This document shows, one piece after another, positions 35,208 to 43,809 of a stretch of DNA of 55,995 bases. The position numbers and the translations under genes were made by a program. This stretch comes from Kiritimatiellia bacterium. Lineage in GTDB: Bacteria > Verrucomicrobiota > Kiritimatiellia > RFP12 > UBA1067. The stretch is from assembly GCA_017447805.1 (NCBI GenBank), contig JAFSMR010000041.1, forward strand, positions 1 to 55,995, read 5' to 3'. The notes under the pieces were generated by a model, which saw only the letters and a list, made by a program, of their open reading frames with translations, was not told the DNA's origin and made no database searches. Within the stretch, counting starts at the first letter, position 1. The number at the start of each line of letters is the position of its first letter.

Positions 35208-38200
35208 ATGAAAAATTTTAAGATATTCGCCCTCGCGGCGATTCTCCCCTTCGCGGCTTATTGCGATACATTCATAAATACGGCCTTTTATTATTTTGCC
35301 GAAGACATAAGGCAATCCGATACCGATGGCATAATCGATCCGCGAGTTGCCAACCTTCCCTACTCAAGTTCATCGGAATATAGCTTCAAGGCGACTCCGC
35401 CCGAGGGCATGACCCTAGATGGCTGGGCAATGATAGATAGCACCATCATCGCAAACGCATTTACCCTTTCATCGCTCACCAATACTCAAGGAAAAGTCGC
35501 GAAGATTTTCGACAATTGGCAAAACCAATACTGGACACTTAATTTAACATCACAAAACTGGAGCCCGAATTTCAGCGTTGCTGGCGGGACACTCTTTCTT
35601 TACGCCTGCCCGTATTTTTCTTATCTAAAATATAATATACAATATTACGGCAACACAAAGCAAATCGGCGGCCCATGGGGAGAAGACGAGAATAAAGATA
35701 TCGTCTATACAAATGAAGTGCAACTTGCGGCGGAAGGCACCGACTATCTCTGGAAAACAAAAACAACCGGCTACTATATCGCGGGCTGGTCGCTATCTAC
35801 GAATGGCGTAGCGATGTTCGAAACAGGCCAAAAGGTTACCGGCAAAGATTTCGGGGTAGTTTCCACAAATAGAAACAACTCGATCGTCAAGCTCTACGCG
35901 ATATGGGAAAAGAAAGAAATGCCGATAGCGCTCGATGCCCAAGGCGGCGAAGTGACGCCAGAATCGATTACGGTGAAGATCGATGAGACCTACGATTTGC
36001 CTACGCCCAAAAGATGGGGCTTCGATTTTCAAGGTTGGTTCGACTCTCCTTCCGGCGGCGCGCAAATCAAGGACGGCGACAAGGTAGAGCGCGACGATAT
36101 CGAAACGCTCTATGCCCAGTGGCAAGAGCTACCGACATTCAAGGTGGAATTTATCTACTTTAACGAGACGGGTGAGGAAACTAGGGTAACAAACAATGTG
36201 CCGCAAGGCTACGATTCACCCCTTCCAAGCAACGAGGAAACATATTGGGTTGGCCACACCTTCGTAAAATGGGAGCCTAGCCCCGTCAATGTCTCAAACA
36301 ATATGTCTTCTACGGCGCAATACTCCACGAATACCTACACTGTCGTTTTCGATCCCAATGGCGGCAGAGGCAAGATGGATGACCAAGTTTTCACGTACGA
36401 TGAAGAACAAGCTCTTGCAGAATGCACTCTCTCGCGCGGCACTACTGGAGCGTGGGCATTCGGAGGCTGGGCAACCGCCCCTGATGGCGAAGTCGTTTAT
36501 GACGATAAAGAGAATCTTCTAAATCTTACAGATAAAGACAACGAAACAATTACACTCTACGCAGTATGGCAAGATAATTTAACCAATAACGATTTATCCA
36601 AGGCCGCAGATACAGATGTAGCATTGGAAATATCCGACGGAAATTCGAACTATATTAAAATCATCAGCAAAGATGATCCTAATACCGAAGATTATATACA
36701 TACTGGAGATAAATCGATAGAAATCTCAAGATCAGGTGCTACATTATCAGCTACCGTTCGAGGCTCGGGCAAAATCACTTTCTGGGTATATTCCGAAGAT
36801 TACAATAATCTAATAGTGAAATTAATCTCAGGAGGAGAATCTAAAACAGACTCGAATTTCGATTCTTATTACGAATGGAAACTGATAGAAATTGATATAT
36901 CCCCTGAAAATGACGGAGACAAAACCGAAATCCAATGGATGAACAATAGTGGCACCAGTAGACTTTTGATAGACGAAATAAAGTGGATTCCATCTGGCGA
37001 ATACACGATAGCCTACGATGCAAATGGCGCGAATGGCGAGGCGATGGAAAGCGAACTATTCCTGAAAGGCGAATGGCAAAGACTTTCCGCATGCTCTTAC
37101 ACAATGACTGGTTATCATTTCGGCGGATGGGCGCTAGAACAAAATAGCGAAGCGAAATTCGCCGACAAAGAAAATGTTCTAGACCCGTTTGGCGAAAACA
37201 CGAAGCTAAACGAGACGAACACTCTTTACGCGGCCTGGCAAGCAAATACTTATACCGTCCAATTCGCAAGCGCCGGCGGAGTCGGCAATATGGATGATAT
37301 GCTTCTAACATACGATTTCGAGACAAATCTCACAGCATGCGCGTATACTTTTGCAAATCATGAATTTCTCGGTTGGAGCAATGTTGAAAATGGCGAGGTC
37401 GCTTTTGCCGATAGTGCTGAAGTTCTAAATCTCGCGGCGGAAGACGGCGCAACCATAACGCTCTGGGCGATTTGGAAAGAAAATGAATCCGGCGGCGGGG
37501 ACGACGGCGGCGATGATGGGAATGACGAAACATATTCGGAAGAACTGTTCCCTTCTGAAGAAAATTCAATCGGCGAATTTTCGTCCAATTACGCGAATGT
37601 ATACAATGGGTGGCTCTCGAAAGACGGCAAAATTGCGGCGCTAGTAAACATAAAGACGACTGCCGTGAAGAATTCTTCGAAGGATTCCACTGCTACTATG
37701 ACTATTACGCCGCTCACCGGGAAAAAGTCGAAAGTAAAATTCTCTGTTCCGAGCGAAGATAATCCCGTTACCGATGAAGGAATGATTTTTGGCGCGCTTG
37801 GAATTTGCGGCAACTACAATGAATACGAAATCAACGCAGCAAAAGATTTCACCAAGGCGAAGGTAGCTACAGAAAAAGCGATGGTGAATCAAATTCCAAA
37901 AGGCGTATGGAACTTCGCATTCGCCACGGGCAATGGCTATGCCGGTTTCTCGCTTACGCTTAGCGCAAAAGGCAAGGCCAAGCTCACGGGCTATCTAGAG
38001 GACGGGACAAAAATTTCTTCGACCGGCCTCGCCCTCCTCGGCGAAGAGCGCATAGCTGTTCCGATAATCAATTCTAAAAAGGGCTTCGGCTTTGTAGTCT
38101 GGCTAAACGATTCGGACGCGATTGAAATAACTGATCTTACCAATACCAGCTGGGAAGAAGTCGCGAATGGGAAAACAACAAATCTTGCAAACGGCTCTTA

Positions 38201-38585
38201 TTCGCTAGATTTCGAAACGCCGACCTTTAGAAGCTATCTTGAAGAAGTCGATGGCTATACGCTCTTGCCTTCGCAGGAAGAAACAATAACTATCGCAAAA
38301 GGCAAATGGTCGGTCGCGAAGACATTCGGCAAAGTAAAGCTAGCTAAAAACCTCGAGCCGTATATCAGCTACTCCGGCAATAAAGAACCGACCAATCTTT
38401 CCGGTCTCAAGCTTACATATACTGCAAAAACCGCTACCGTCAAAGGGTCGTTCAAACTTTACTGCATACTTGGCTCAAAATTAAAATATGATACTGTAAA
38501 AATCACGGGCGCCATCTGCAATGGAAAATTATACGGCTCTGGGAAAATCAAGAATCAATTGCCCTTCCCGGTGAAGACAAAATGA
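35208..38585 (+). CDS. Large exported protein with InlB-type (Listeria-Bacteroides) repeats and a C-terminal beta-rich module
   Basis: A 1,125-residue protein with a signal peptide (about residues 1-19, then DTFINTAFYY). Repeats of the InlB B-repeat type end in LYA-x-W: around residues 145-232, 236-305, 372-458, 600-680 and 681-755, with a divergent one near 310-370. Examples are TYTVVFDPNGGRGKMDDQVF and YTIAYDANGANGEAMESELF. Residues 460-597 form an inserted sandwich-like domain (ATVRGSGKITFWVYSEDYNN, SGTSRLLIDEIKWIPSGEY). An acidic Gly/Asp linker near 757-775 precedes a module of about 350 residues (NGYAGFSLTLSAKGKAKLTG, TAKTATVKGSFKLYCILGSK). No LPxTG or PEP-CTERM-like tail is seen. Repeats of this kind are usually surface or adhesion parts; the role here is not known. 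Its stop overlaps the uvrA start (ATGA). Confidence 0.8.
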   Translation: MKNFKIFALAAILPFAAYCDTFINTAFYYFAEDIRQSDTDGIIDPRVANLPYSSSSEYSFKATPPEGMTLDGWAMIDSTIIANAFTLSSLTNTQGKVAKIFDNWQNQYWTLNLTSQNWSPNFSVAGGTLFLYACPYFSYLKYNIQYYGNTKQIGGPWGEDENKDIVYTNEVQLAAEGTDYLWKTKTTGYYIAGWSLSTNGVAMFETGQKVTGKDFGVVSTNRNNSIVKLYAIWEKKEMPIALDAQGGEVTPESITVKIDETYDLPTPKRWGFDFQGWFDSPSGGAQIKDGDKVERDDIETLYAQWQELPTFKVEFIYFNETGEETRVTNNVPQGYDSPLPSNEETYWVGHTFVKWEPSPVNVSNNMSSTAQYSTNTYTVVFDPNGGRGKMDDQVFTYDEEQALAECTLSRGTTGAWAFGGWATAPDGEVVYDDKENLLNLTDKDNETITLYAVWQDNLTNNDLSKAADTDVALEISDGNSNYIKIISKDDPNTEDYIHTGDKSIEISRSGATLSATVRGSGKITFWVYSEDYNNLIVKLISGGESKTDSNFDSYYEWKLIEIDISPENDGDKTEIQWMNNSGTSRLLIDEIKWIPSGEYTIAYDANGANGEAMESELFLKGEWQRLSACSYTMTGYHFGGWALEQNSEAKFADKENVLDPFGENTKLNETNTLYAAWQANTYTVQFASAGGVGNMDDMLLTYDFETNLTACAYTFANHEFLGWSNVENGEVAFADSAEVLNLAAEDGATITLWAIWKENESGGGDDGGDDGNDETYSEELFPSEENSIGEFSSNYANVYNGWLSKDGKIAALVNIKTTAVKNSSKDSTATMTITPLTGKKSKVKFSVPSEDNPVTDEGMIFGALGICGNYNEYEINAAKDFTKAKVATEKAMVNQIPKGVWNFAFATGNGYAGFSLTLSAKGKAKLTGYLEDGTKISSTGLALLGEERIAVPIINSKKGFGFVVWLNDSDAIEITDLTNTSWEEVANGKTTNLANGSYSLDFETPTFRSYLEEVDGYTLLPSQEETITIAKGKWSVAKTFGKVKLAKNLEPYISYSGNKEPTNLSGLKLTYTAKTATVKGSFKLYCILGSKLKYDTVKITGAICNGKLYGSGKIKNQLPFPVKTK

Positions 38586-41380
38586 ACGATATAACGATAA
38601 CTAACGCTAGAGTACACAATCTAAAGGGAATCGACGTAAAGATTCCGCGCAACTCTCTCACTGTAATTACAGGTCTTTCGGGCTCGGGGAAATCATCACT
38701 CGCCTTCGATACTCTCTACGCGGAAGGACAACGAAGATATGTGGAATCTCTAAGCGCATACGCTCGGCAATTCCTCGATAGAATGCAAAAGCCCGATGTC
38801 GAAAAGATTGAAGGGCTTTCGCCTGCAATTTCTATCGAGCAGCATACTACAGGCGGCAATCCTCGCTCGATCGTCGCAACCGTTACCGAAATACACGATT
38901 ATTTAAGGTTGCTCTATGGGTCGGTCGCAACGGCACACTGCCCGCATTGCGGCAAAAGCGTAACCCGTCAAAGCGCAGAGCAAATAGTAGATACAATAAA
39001 CAAATTCCCCTCTGGCGAAAAGGCGATAATATATTCACCGGTTATCAAAGGGAAAAAGGGACGACACGAAGATACTCTCGCCGCATTAAAAAGAGCTGGC
39101 TTTGCACGCGTGAGGATAGATGGCGATATTTATCCTATCGAAGAAGTTCCCGAGCTAGACAAAAAGCGCAATCATTCAATTGACGTAATAATCGATAGAA
39201 TCGTTCTTCCCTGCGATAAGACTCGTCTGACTGATTCCGTAGAACTCGCGCTAAAGACGGGCAAAGGAATTCTTTATGTCGAATGGCCTAATCGCAAAGA
39301 TTCAAACGGCAAGGCGAACACCAGCGTATTCAGCGAACTGAACGCCTGCACCGATTGCGGCATATCTTTCGATGAACTAAAGCCTCGTTCGTTTTCTTTC
39401 AACTCGCCGTTTGGCGCGTGCCCGACTTGCGCGGGGTTGGGGCAGCTTTATTATTTCGATGAAGAACTCGTAGTGCCAGATAAAACTCTTCCGCTCGAAG
39501 AATCCATTCATCCCTGGCGAAGAATCGGCGGGCAGATGGCGATTTTATATCATAAAGAGCTTCTTGCAAGAATCGCCGCGCAATATAAAGTAAGTTTAAG
39601 AACACCATACAAAGATTTACCAGCATCTTTCCGTCATGGTCTTATGCACGGCTTCAAGGATGATCTTATTCTTGAATGGCGCCGAGTAGACAAGCCATTC
39701 GAAGGCGTGCTCGCCGCGTTAAAGAGAAAACTCGATGAAGCGCCTGATGACGAGACGCGACAAAAATATGAAGCATACCAGAATTTCCGCGTATGCCCCG
39801 ATTGCCAGGGCGCAAGATTGAAACCCGAATCGCGAGTAGCCCGCGTTGCCGGCGTCACGATTGTCGAAGCAATGGCGATGAGCGTAAAAGATTCGCTGAA
39901 ATTCTTCTCGTCCCTTTCCGGCAAGGAATTCCTGCCCGTCAAAGAAGTTCTAAAGGAAATTACGCGCCGTCTTCAGTTCTTGCTCGATGTGGGGCTTGAT
40001 TACCTTACTTTGGATCGCGCTTCAGCGACTCTATCAGGGGGTGAAATGCAGCGAATCCGTCTTGCGACACAAATCGGCTCGGGTCTGACCGGCGTTCTGT
40101 ATGTATTAGACGAGCCTACAATCGGGCTGCACCCTCGCGACAACGAAAGGCTGATTGGAACACTAAAAGATTTGCGAGATCGCGGCAACACGGTAGTAAT
40201 CGTCGAGCACGATGAAGAAATGATGCGCAATGCCGACTATATCGTAGACCTTGGACCCGGCGCCGGCAGAGAAGGCGGCGAAGTAATTTATCAAGGCGAT
40301 TTCAAGGGACTATTGAAATCGAAAAGCCTAACTGCTGATTATCTAACCGGACGAAAGAAAGTCGCCGAAGATAAGGCGCCTACAAAAAAGACAAAGCCAA
40401 AGAAATTCCTCACGATAAGCGGAGCATGCGAACATAATCTCAAAAACATAACGGCGCATATTCCGATTGGCTCGTTTACAGTCGTGACGGGCGTGAGCGG
40501 ATCAGGGAAATCTACGCTGATCGATGAAACATTAAAGCGCGCGCTCCTAAAAGAATTCTATCACGCAAAAGCCATCCCCGGCAAACACAAAAAAATCTCC
40601 GGCACGGAAAATTTCGATAAGATAATAGAAATCGACCAATCTCCCATCGGCCGCACGCCGCGCTCGAATCCCGCCACCTATGTCGGATTTTTCTCGGATA
40701 TCAGAGACTTGCTTTCTAAGACCGAATCCGCGAAAGCTCGCGGCTATGGACCCGGGCGGTTTTCGTTTAACGTAAAAGGCGGCAGGTGTGAAACATGCGC
40801 CGGCGACGGTGTAAGAAAGCTCGAAATGAGTTTTCTCCCCGATGTCTATGTTACATGCGAACAATGCAACGGCAAGCGTTTCAATTCGGAGACCCTCGAA
40901 GTAACCTATGGGGGCAAAAATATTTCCGACATCCTGGAAATGACCGTTGCGGAAGCTTGCGAATTCTTCGCGCGCGTCCCTTCTATTTCGAGAAAACTCA
41001 AGACTCTTCTCGAAGTAGGCCTAGGCTATATAACGCTCGGGCAAAGCTCTACGACTCTTTCCGGCGGCGAAGCGCAGCGTATAAAACTCGCGACCGAGCT
41101 TTCGCGCCGTTCGACAGGGCGGACACTATATCTCCTCGATGAACCGACTACCGGGCTTCACTTCGATGATGTCGCGAAACTAATGTCCCTTTTGCTTAAG
41201 CTCCGCGACCAAGGCAACACGATTGTCGTAATCGAGCACAATACCGATGTGATGAAATGCGCCGATTGGATAATCGATTTAGGACCTGGCGGCGGCGATG
41301 CTGGGGGTAATCTCGTAGCTGAAGGACCAATCGAAAAAATCCGTGCGACGAAAGAATCCGTTACCGGAAAATTCATTTAG
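38582..41380 (+). CDS. uvrA: Excinuclease ABC subunit A
   Basis: The damage-scanning ATPase of nucleotide excision repair. The 932 residues show two ABC ATPase halves: P-loop VITGLSGSGKSSLAFDTLYA with LSAYARQFLDRMQKPDVEKI, and P-loop VVTGVSGSGKSTLIDETLKR. Signature segments are TLSGGEMQRIRLATQIGSGL and TLSGGEAQRIKLATELSRRS, with Walker B VLDEPTIGLHPRDNERL and LLDEPTTGLHFDDV. Zinc-binding cysteines occur in HCPHCGKS, CPTCAGLG and CETCAGDG with CEQCNGKR. The ATG overlaps the upstream stop, so translation is coupled to the surface-protein gene, an odd partner. The stop lies 14 bases from the convergent deoC stop. Confidence 0.97.
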   Translation: MNDITITNARVHNLKGIDVKIPRNSLTVITGLSGSGKSSLAFDTLYAEGQRRYVESLSAYARQFLDRMQKPDVEKIEGLSPAISIEQHTTGGNPRSIVATVTEIHDYLRLLYGSVATAHCPHCGKSVTRQSAEQIVDTINKFPSGEKAIIYSPVIKGKKGRHEDTLAALKRAGFARVRIDGDIYPIEEVPELDKKRNHSIDVIIDRIVLPCDKTRLTDSVELALKTGKGILYVEWPNRKDSNGKANTSVFSELNACTDCGISFDELKPRSFSFNSPFGACPTCAGLGQLYYFDEELVVPDKTLPLEESIHPWRRIGGQMAILYHKELLARIAAQYKVSLRTPYKDLPASFRHGLMHGFKDDLILEWRRVDKPFEGVLAALKRKLDEAPDDETRQKYEAYQNFRVCPDCQGARLKPESRVARVAGVTIVEAMAMSVKDSLKFFSSLSGKEFLPVKEVLKEITRRLQFLLDVGLDYLTLDRASATLSGGEMQRIRLATQIGSGLTGVLYVLDEPTIGLHPRDNERLIGTLKDLRDRGNTVVIVEHDEEMMRNADYIVDLGPGAGREGGEVIYQGDFKGLLKSKSLTADYLTGRKKVAEDKAPTKKTKPKKFLTISGACEHNLKNITAHIPIGSFTVVTGVSGSGKSTLIDETLKRALLKEFYHAKAIPGKHKKISGTENFDKIIEIDQSPIGRTPRSNPATYVGFFSDIRDLLSKTESAKARGYGPGRFSFNVKGGRCETCAGDGVRKLEMSFLPDVYVTCEQCNGKRFNSETLEVTYGGKNISDILEMTVAEACEFFARVPSISRKLKTLLEVGLGYITLGQSSTTLSGGEAQRIKLATELSRRSTGRTLYLLDEPTTGLHFDDVAKLMSLLLKLRDQGNTIVVIEHNTDVMKCADWIIDLGPGGGDAGGNLVAEGPIEKIRATKESVTGKFI

Positions 41381-41394
41381 CTCCAAAGCGCTTT

Positions 41395-42090
41395 TCAATT
41401 CTTGATTGACTCGATAATCTTTACGCCGCTCGAAGTGCCGATGCGATTGGCACCGGCGCTTATCATCGCGATAGCCTCTTCTAGCGTGCGGATTCCACCT
41501 GCCGCCTTGACGCCCATCTCGGCGCCGACTGTTTCACGCATGAGTTTGACATCTTCGATTGTGGCGCCGCCAGAACCAAAGCCTGTCGAAGTTTTTACAA
41601 AATCGAAATCCGCCGCCTTGGCCAATTCGCATGCCAATATCTTTTCTTCTCTCGTCAAATAGCAGCATTCGATTATAAGCTTGGTGACGACGTCATCGCG
41701 ATTTCCCGGAAATTTTTTCGAGCGCGAGACATAACATTCGAGATCATTCGCCAAATCCTCGCGCTTTGACTTGTCTTTTGCGGCGCGCTTGAGCTTTCTT
41801 ATGTCAATCACGAAATCTATATCCTTCACCCCAAACTCGCGGACACAATCGACTTCGGCAAGAATAGCTTCGCGAGAGCTCTGGCCTAGGGGAAAATTGA
41901 TTACTGTTCCTACTCGCTTGCCGCTTCCGGCAAGAACCTTGGCGGCATTTGCTACTTCCGCAGGATTCACCATCGCACACGCGAAACCATATTCTGCGAC
42001 TTCGCGGCAAAGTTTTTCCACTGCATCGCTTTCCCCTGCCGGAGAAAGAAATGTGTGGTCTATCATCGAGGCTAGTTCTTTTCTTGTCAT
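41395..42090 (-). CDS. deoC: Deoxyribose-phosphate aldolase
   Basis: Splits 2-deoxyribose 5-phosphate into acetaldehyde and glyceraldehyde 3-phosphate. The 231 residues carry IDHTFLSPAGESDAVEKLCR, GFACAMVNPAEV, TVINFPLGQSSREAILAEVD, the Schiff-base Lys in FVKTSTGFGSGGATIEDVKL, and the second Lys in VKAAGGIRTLEEA. It is the last gene of the nusA-to-deoC run, 13 bases after hisF. Confidence 0.95.
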   Translation of the reverse strand: MTRKELASMIDHTFLSPAGESDAVEKLCREVAEYGFACAMVNPAEVANAAKVLAGSGKRVGTVINFPLGQSSREAILAEVDCVREFGVKDIDFVIDIRKLKRAAKDKSKREDLANDLECYVSRSKKFPGNRDDVVTKLIIECCYLTREEKILACELAKAADFDFVKTSTGFGSGGATIEDVKLMRETVGAEMGVKAAGGIRTLEEAIAMISAGANRIGTSSGVKIIESIKN

Positions 42091-42103
42091 GGAAAATTTT
42101 TCA

Positions 42104-42880
42104 TTACCAAATTTCGCGAGTGGGAATACCTTCTTCGCTCATGGCTTTTTTGATTTGTGAAATCGTATATTCACCTGAATGTATCATACCTGCGACGATT
42201 GCCGCATCGCATCCGGTAGCCGAAAACACTTCCGGGAAATGGCGCGGTTTGCCTGCGCCGCCCGATGCGACGACCGGCACGCCGACCGAGCGCGCAATGA
42301 GTCCTGTTATTATATGCTCGAAACCCTCTCGCGTTCCATCTGCATCTACCGAATTGACGACTATTTCTCCAGCCCCAAGGTCTGCGGCTTTCTTTGCCCA
42401 TTCTACGGCGTCTAGCCCAGTCCACTCGCGAAATCCGCGAGTAGTAATTTCATATCCGCTTGGGCATGCAGGGTTGGTGGATTTCACGGGATCCATTCCC
42501 AAAACTATGCACTGACGTCCGAAAACTTTCGCGCCTTCGGCGATTAAGGAAGGATTTTTCACGGCGAGTGAATTTACCGAAATCTTTTCTGCGCCCGCGA
42601 GAATTACTCGCTCCATATCTTCAAGAGACGAAATTCCTCCTCCTACCGCAAATGGAATCCTAATCGCTTTTGCAACCGAGCTGACCATTCCTATGTCGAT
42701 AGGCCGATGTTCCGCGGAAGCCGTAATATCATAGAAAACCAATTCGTCGGCGCCTTCATCGGAATATTTCGCGGCCATTTCGACGGGATCGCCCAAATCG
42801 ATGTTATTCTTGAATTTCACGCCTTTCGTAACGCGACCGCCTCTTACATCGAGGCAAGGTATAACTCTTCTCGTCAACAT
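42104..42880 (-). CDS. hisF: Imidazole glycerol phosphate synthase, cyclase subunit
   Basis: With HisH it makes imidazole glycerol phosphate in histidine synthesis. The 258 residues start [20 protein letters not shown] (catalytic Asp in CLDVRGG), then [35 protein letters not shown] and the second catalytic Asp in [19 protein letters not shown] 42880 is the canonical start. The frame remains open for 31 more residues inside hisH, where it is only a shadow. It overlaps the hisH stop by 7 bases. Confidence 0.96.
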   Translation of the reverse strand: MLTRRVIPCLDVRGGRVTKGVKFKNNIDLGDPVEMAAKYSDEGADELVFYDITASAEHRPIDIGMVSSVAKAIRIPFAVGGGISSLEDMERVILAGAEKISVNSLAVKNPSLIAEGAKVFGRQCIVLGMDPVKSTNPACPSGYEITTRGFREWTGLDAVEWAKKAADLGAGEIVVNSVDADGTREGFEHIITGLIARSVGVPVVASGGAGKPRHFPEVFSATGCDAAIVAGMIHSGEYTISQIKKAMSEEGIPTREIW

Positions 42881-43443
42881 ATCTCGAGCCAACTTTTCAA
42901 AAATTCTAGTCCCGCTCGCCCCGATTTTTCCGGATGAAATTGGCATGCGAGCATTTTGCCGCGCTTTACGCATGAAGTGAATTCTACATCGCCATGAGTA
43001 GATCGGCCGATCGTATATGGCGTTATTTCTCCCCAGTAACTATGGACGAAATAGAAATATTCACCCATAGGTTCGACCCTATTCCAACCAATCGAAGGAA
43101 CTTTATGCTCCTTGCTATCCGGGAAACGCCTCACCCGCCCGGGAATAATACCTAAAGTTTCGACCCCGCCATCTTCTTCTGTCGCTTCAAACAGAATCTG
43201 CATTCCTAAACATATTCCCAGGAATGGTTTTTCGAGAGCTGCCGATTTTACAATCTCCAAGAGATCGAGGTTGCGCAAATTTTCCATCGCGCTCTTCGCG
43301 GCACCCACCCCGGGAAAGACGACTTTGGAAGCTTGCGCAATCTCTTCCGGGTTGCCGGTAACAAGAGTTTCTTCCCCCAGCGCTTCAAAAGCATACTTGA
43401 CGCTCGTCAAGTTGCCGGCTTTGTAATCTACTATCGCAATCAT
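42874..43443 (-). CDS. hisH: Imidazole glycerol phosphate synthase, glutaminase subunit
   Basis: Supplies ammonia from glutamine to HisF. The 189 residues show [36 protein letters not shown], the nucleophile Cys in [17 protein letters not shown] and the His-x-Glu of [15 protein letters not shown]. Its ATG overlaps the rbfA stop by one base (ATGA), and its end overlaps hisF. No other his gene is seen in the window. Confidence 0.96.
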   Translation of the reverse strand: MIAIVDYKAGNLTSVKYAFEALGEETLVTGNPEEIAQASKVVFPGVGAAKSAMENLRNLDLLEIVKSAALEKPFLGICLGMQILFEATEEDGGVETLGIIPGRVRRFPDSKEHKVPSIGWNRVEPMGEYFYFVHSYWGEITPYTIGRSTHGDVEFTSCVKRGKMLACQFHPEKSGRAGLEFLKSWLEIC

Positions 43444-43793
43444 CAGTTTCCTTCAAGCTTGCTCAGGATTGCAAGAACCTCGTCGCCCTTCTCAAGACTC
43501 AAATCGAGCTTGAAATTTAAGCGCGGGGTGAATTTAATACGGACCTCTTTATTGACAAGAGCTTGAAAACGCTTGGCATTGTGCTTTAGATGCTGGAGCG
43601 CAGTTTCTTTCATGTCATCCTCGCCGAAGACGCTTACAAAGACATTTGCATCGCGCAAATCTTTGCCGCATTCGACTTTCGTGACAGTAATAAGACCGGG
43701 CGCGATACTATCGCCCTGCATTATATGGAACATTCCCTCTGCGATTACTCGCTTGAGAAGAGAATTTATGCGCTCTAGTCTATCGACCGCCAT
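43443..43793 (-). CDS. rbfA: 30S ribosome-binding factor A
   Basis: A cold-related 30S maturation factor. The 116 residues show the KH-like fold with MAVDRLERINSLLKRVIAEG, LITVTKVECGKDLRDANVFV and a middle TALQHLKHNAKRFQALVNKE. The final IKFTPRLNFKLDLSLEKGDE is the usual C-terminal pattern (R-x-V/P-x-L-x-F). ATG 43793 is preferred to a TTG at 43802. It directly follows infB by 16 bases, in the common nusA-infB-rbfA order. Confidence 0.93.
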   Translation of the reverse strand: MAVDRLERINSLLKRVIAEGMFHIMQGDSIAPGLITVTKVECGKDLRDANVFVSVFGEDDMKETALQHLKHNAKRFQALVNKEVRIKFTPRLNFKLDLSLEKGDEVLAILSKLEGN

Positions 43794-43809
43794 GCTCCAC
43801 AAGTCCTTT

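Noticed and set aside
42881..42973. N-terminal extension of hisF
   Set aside because: It is the 3' part of hisH in another frame; HisF begins [11 protein letters not shown].
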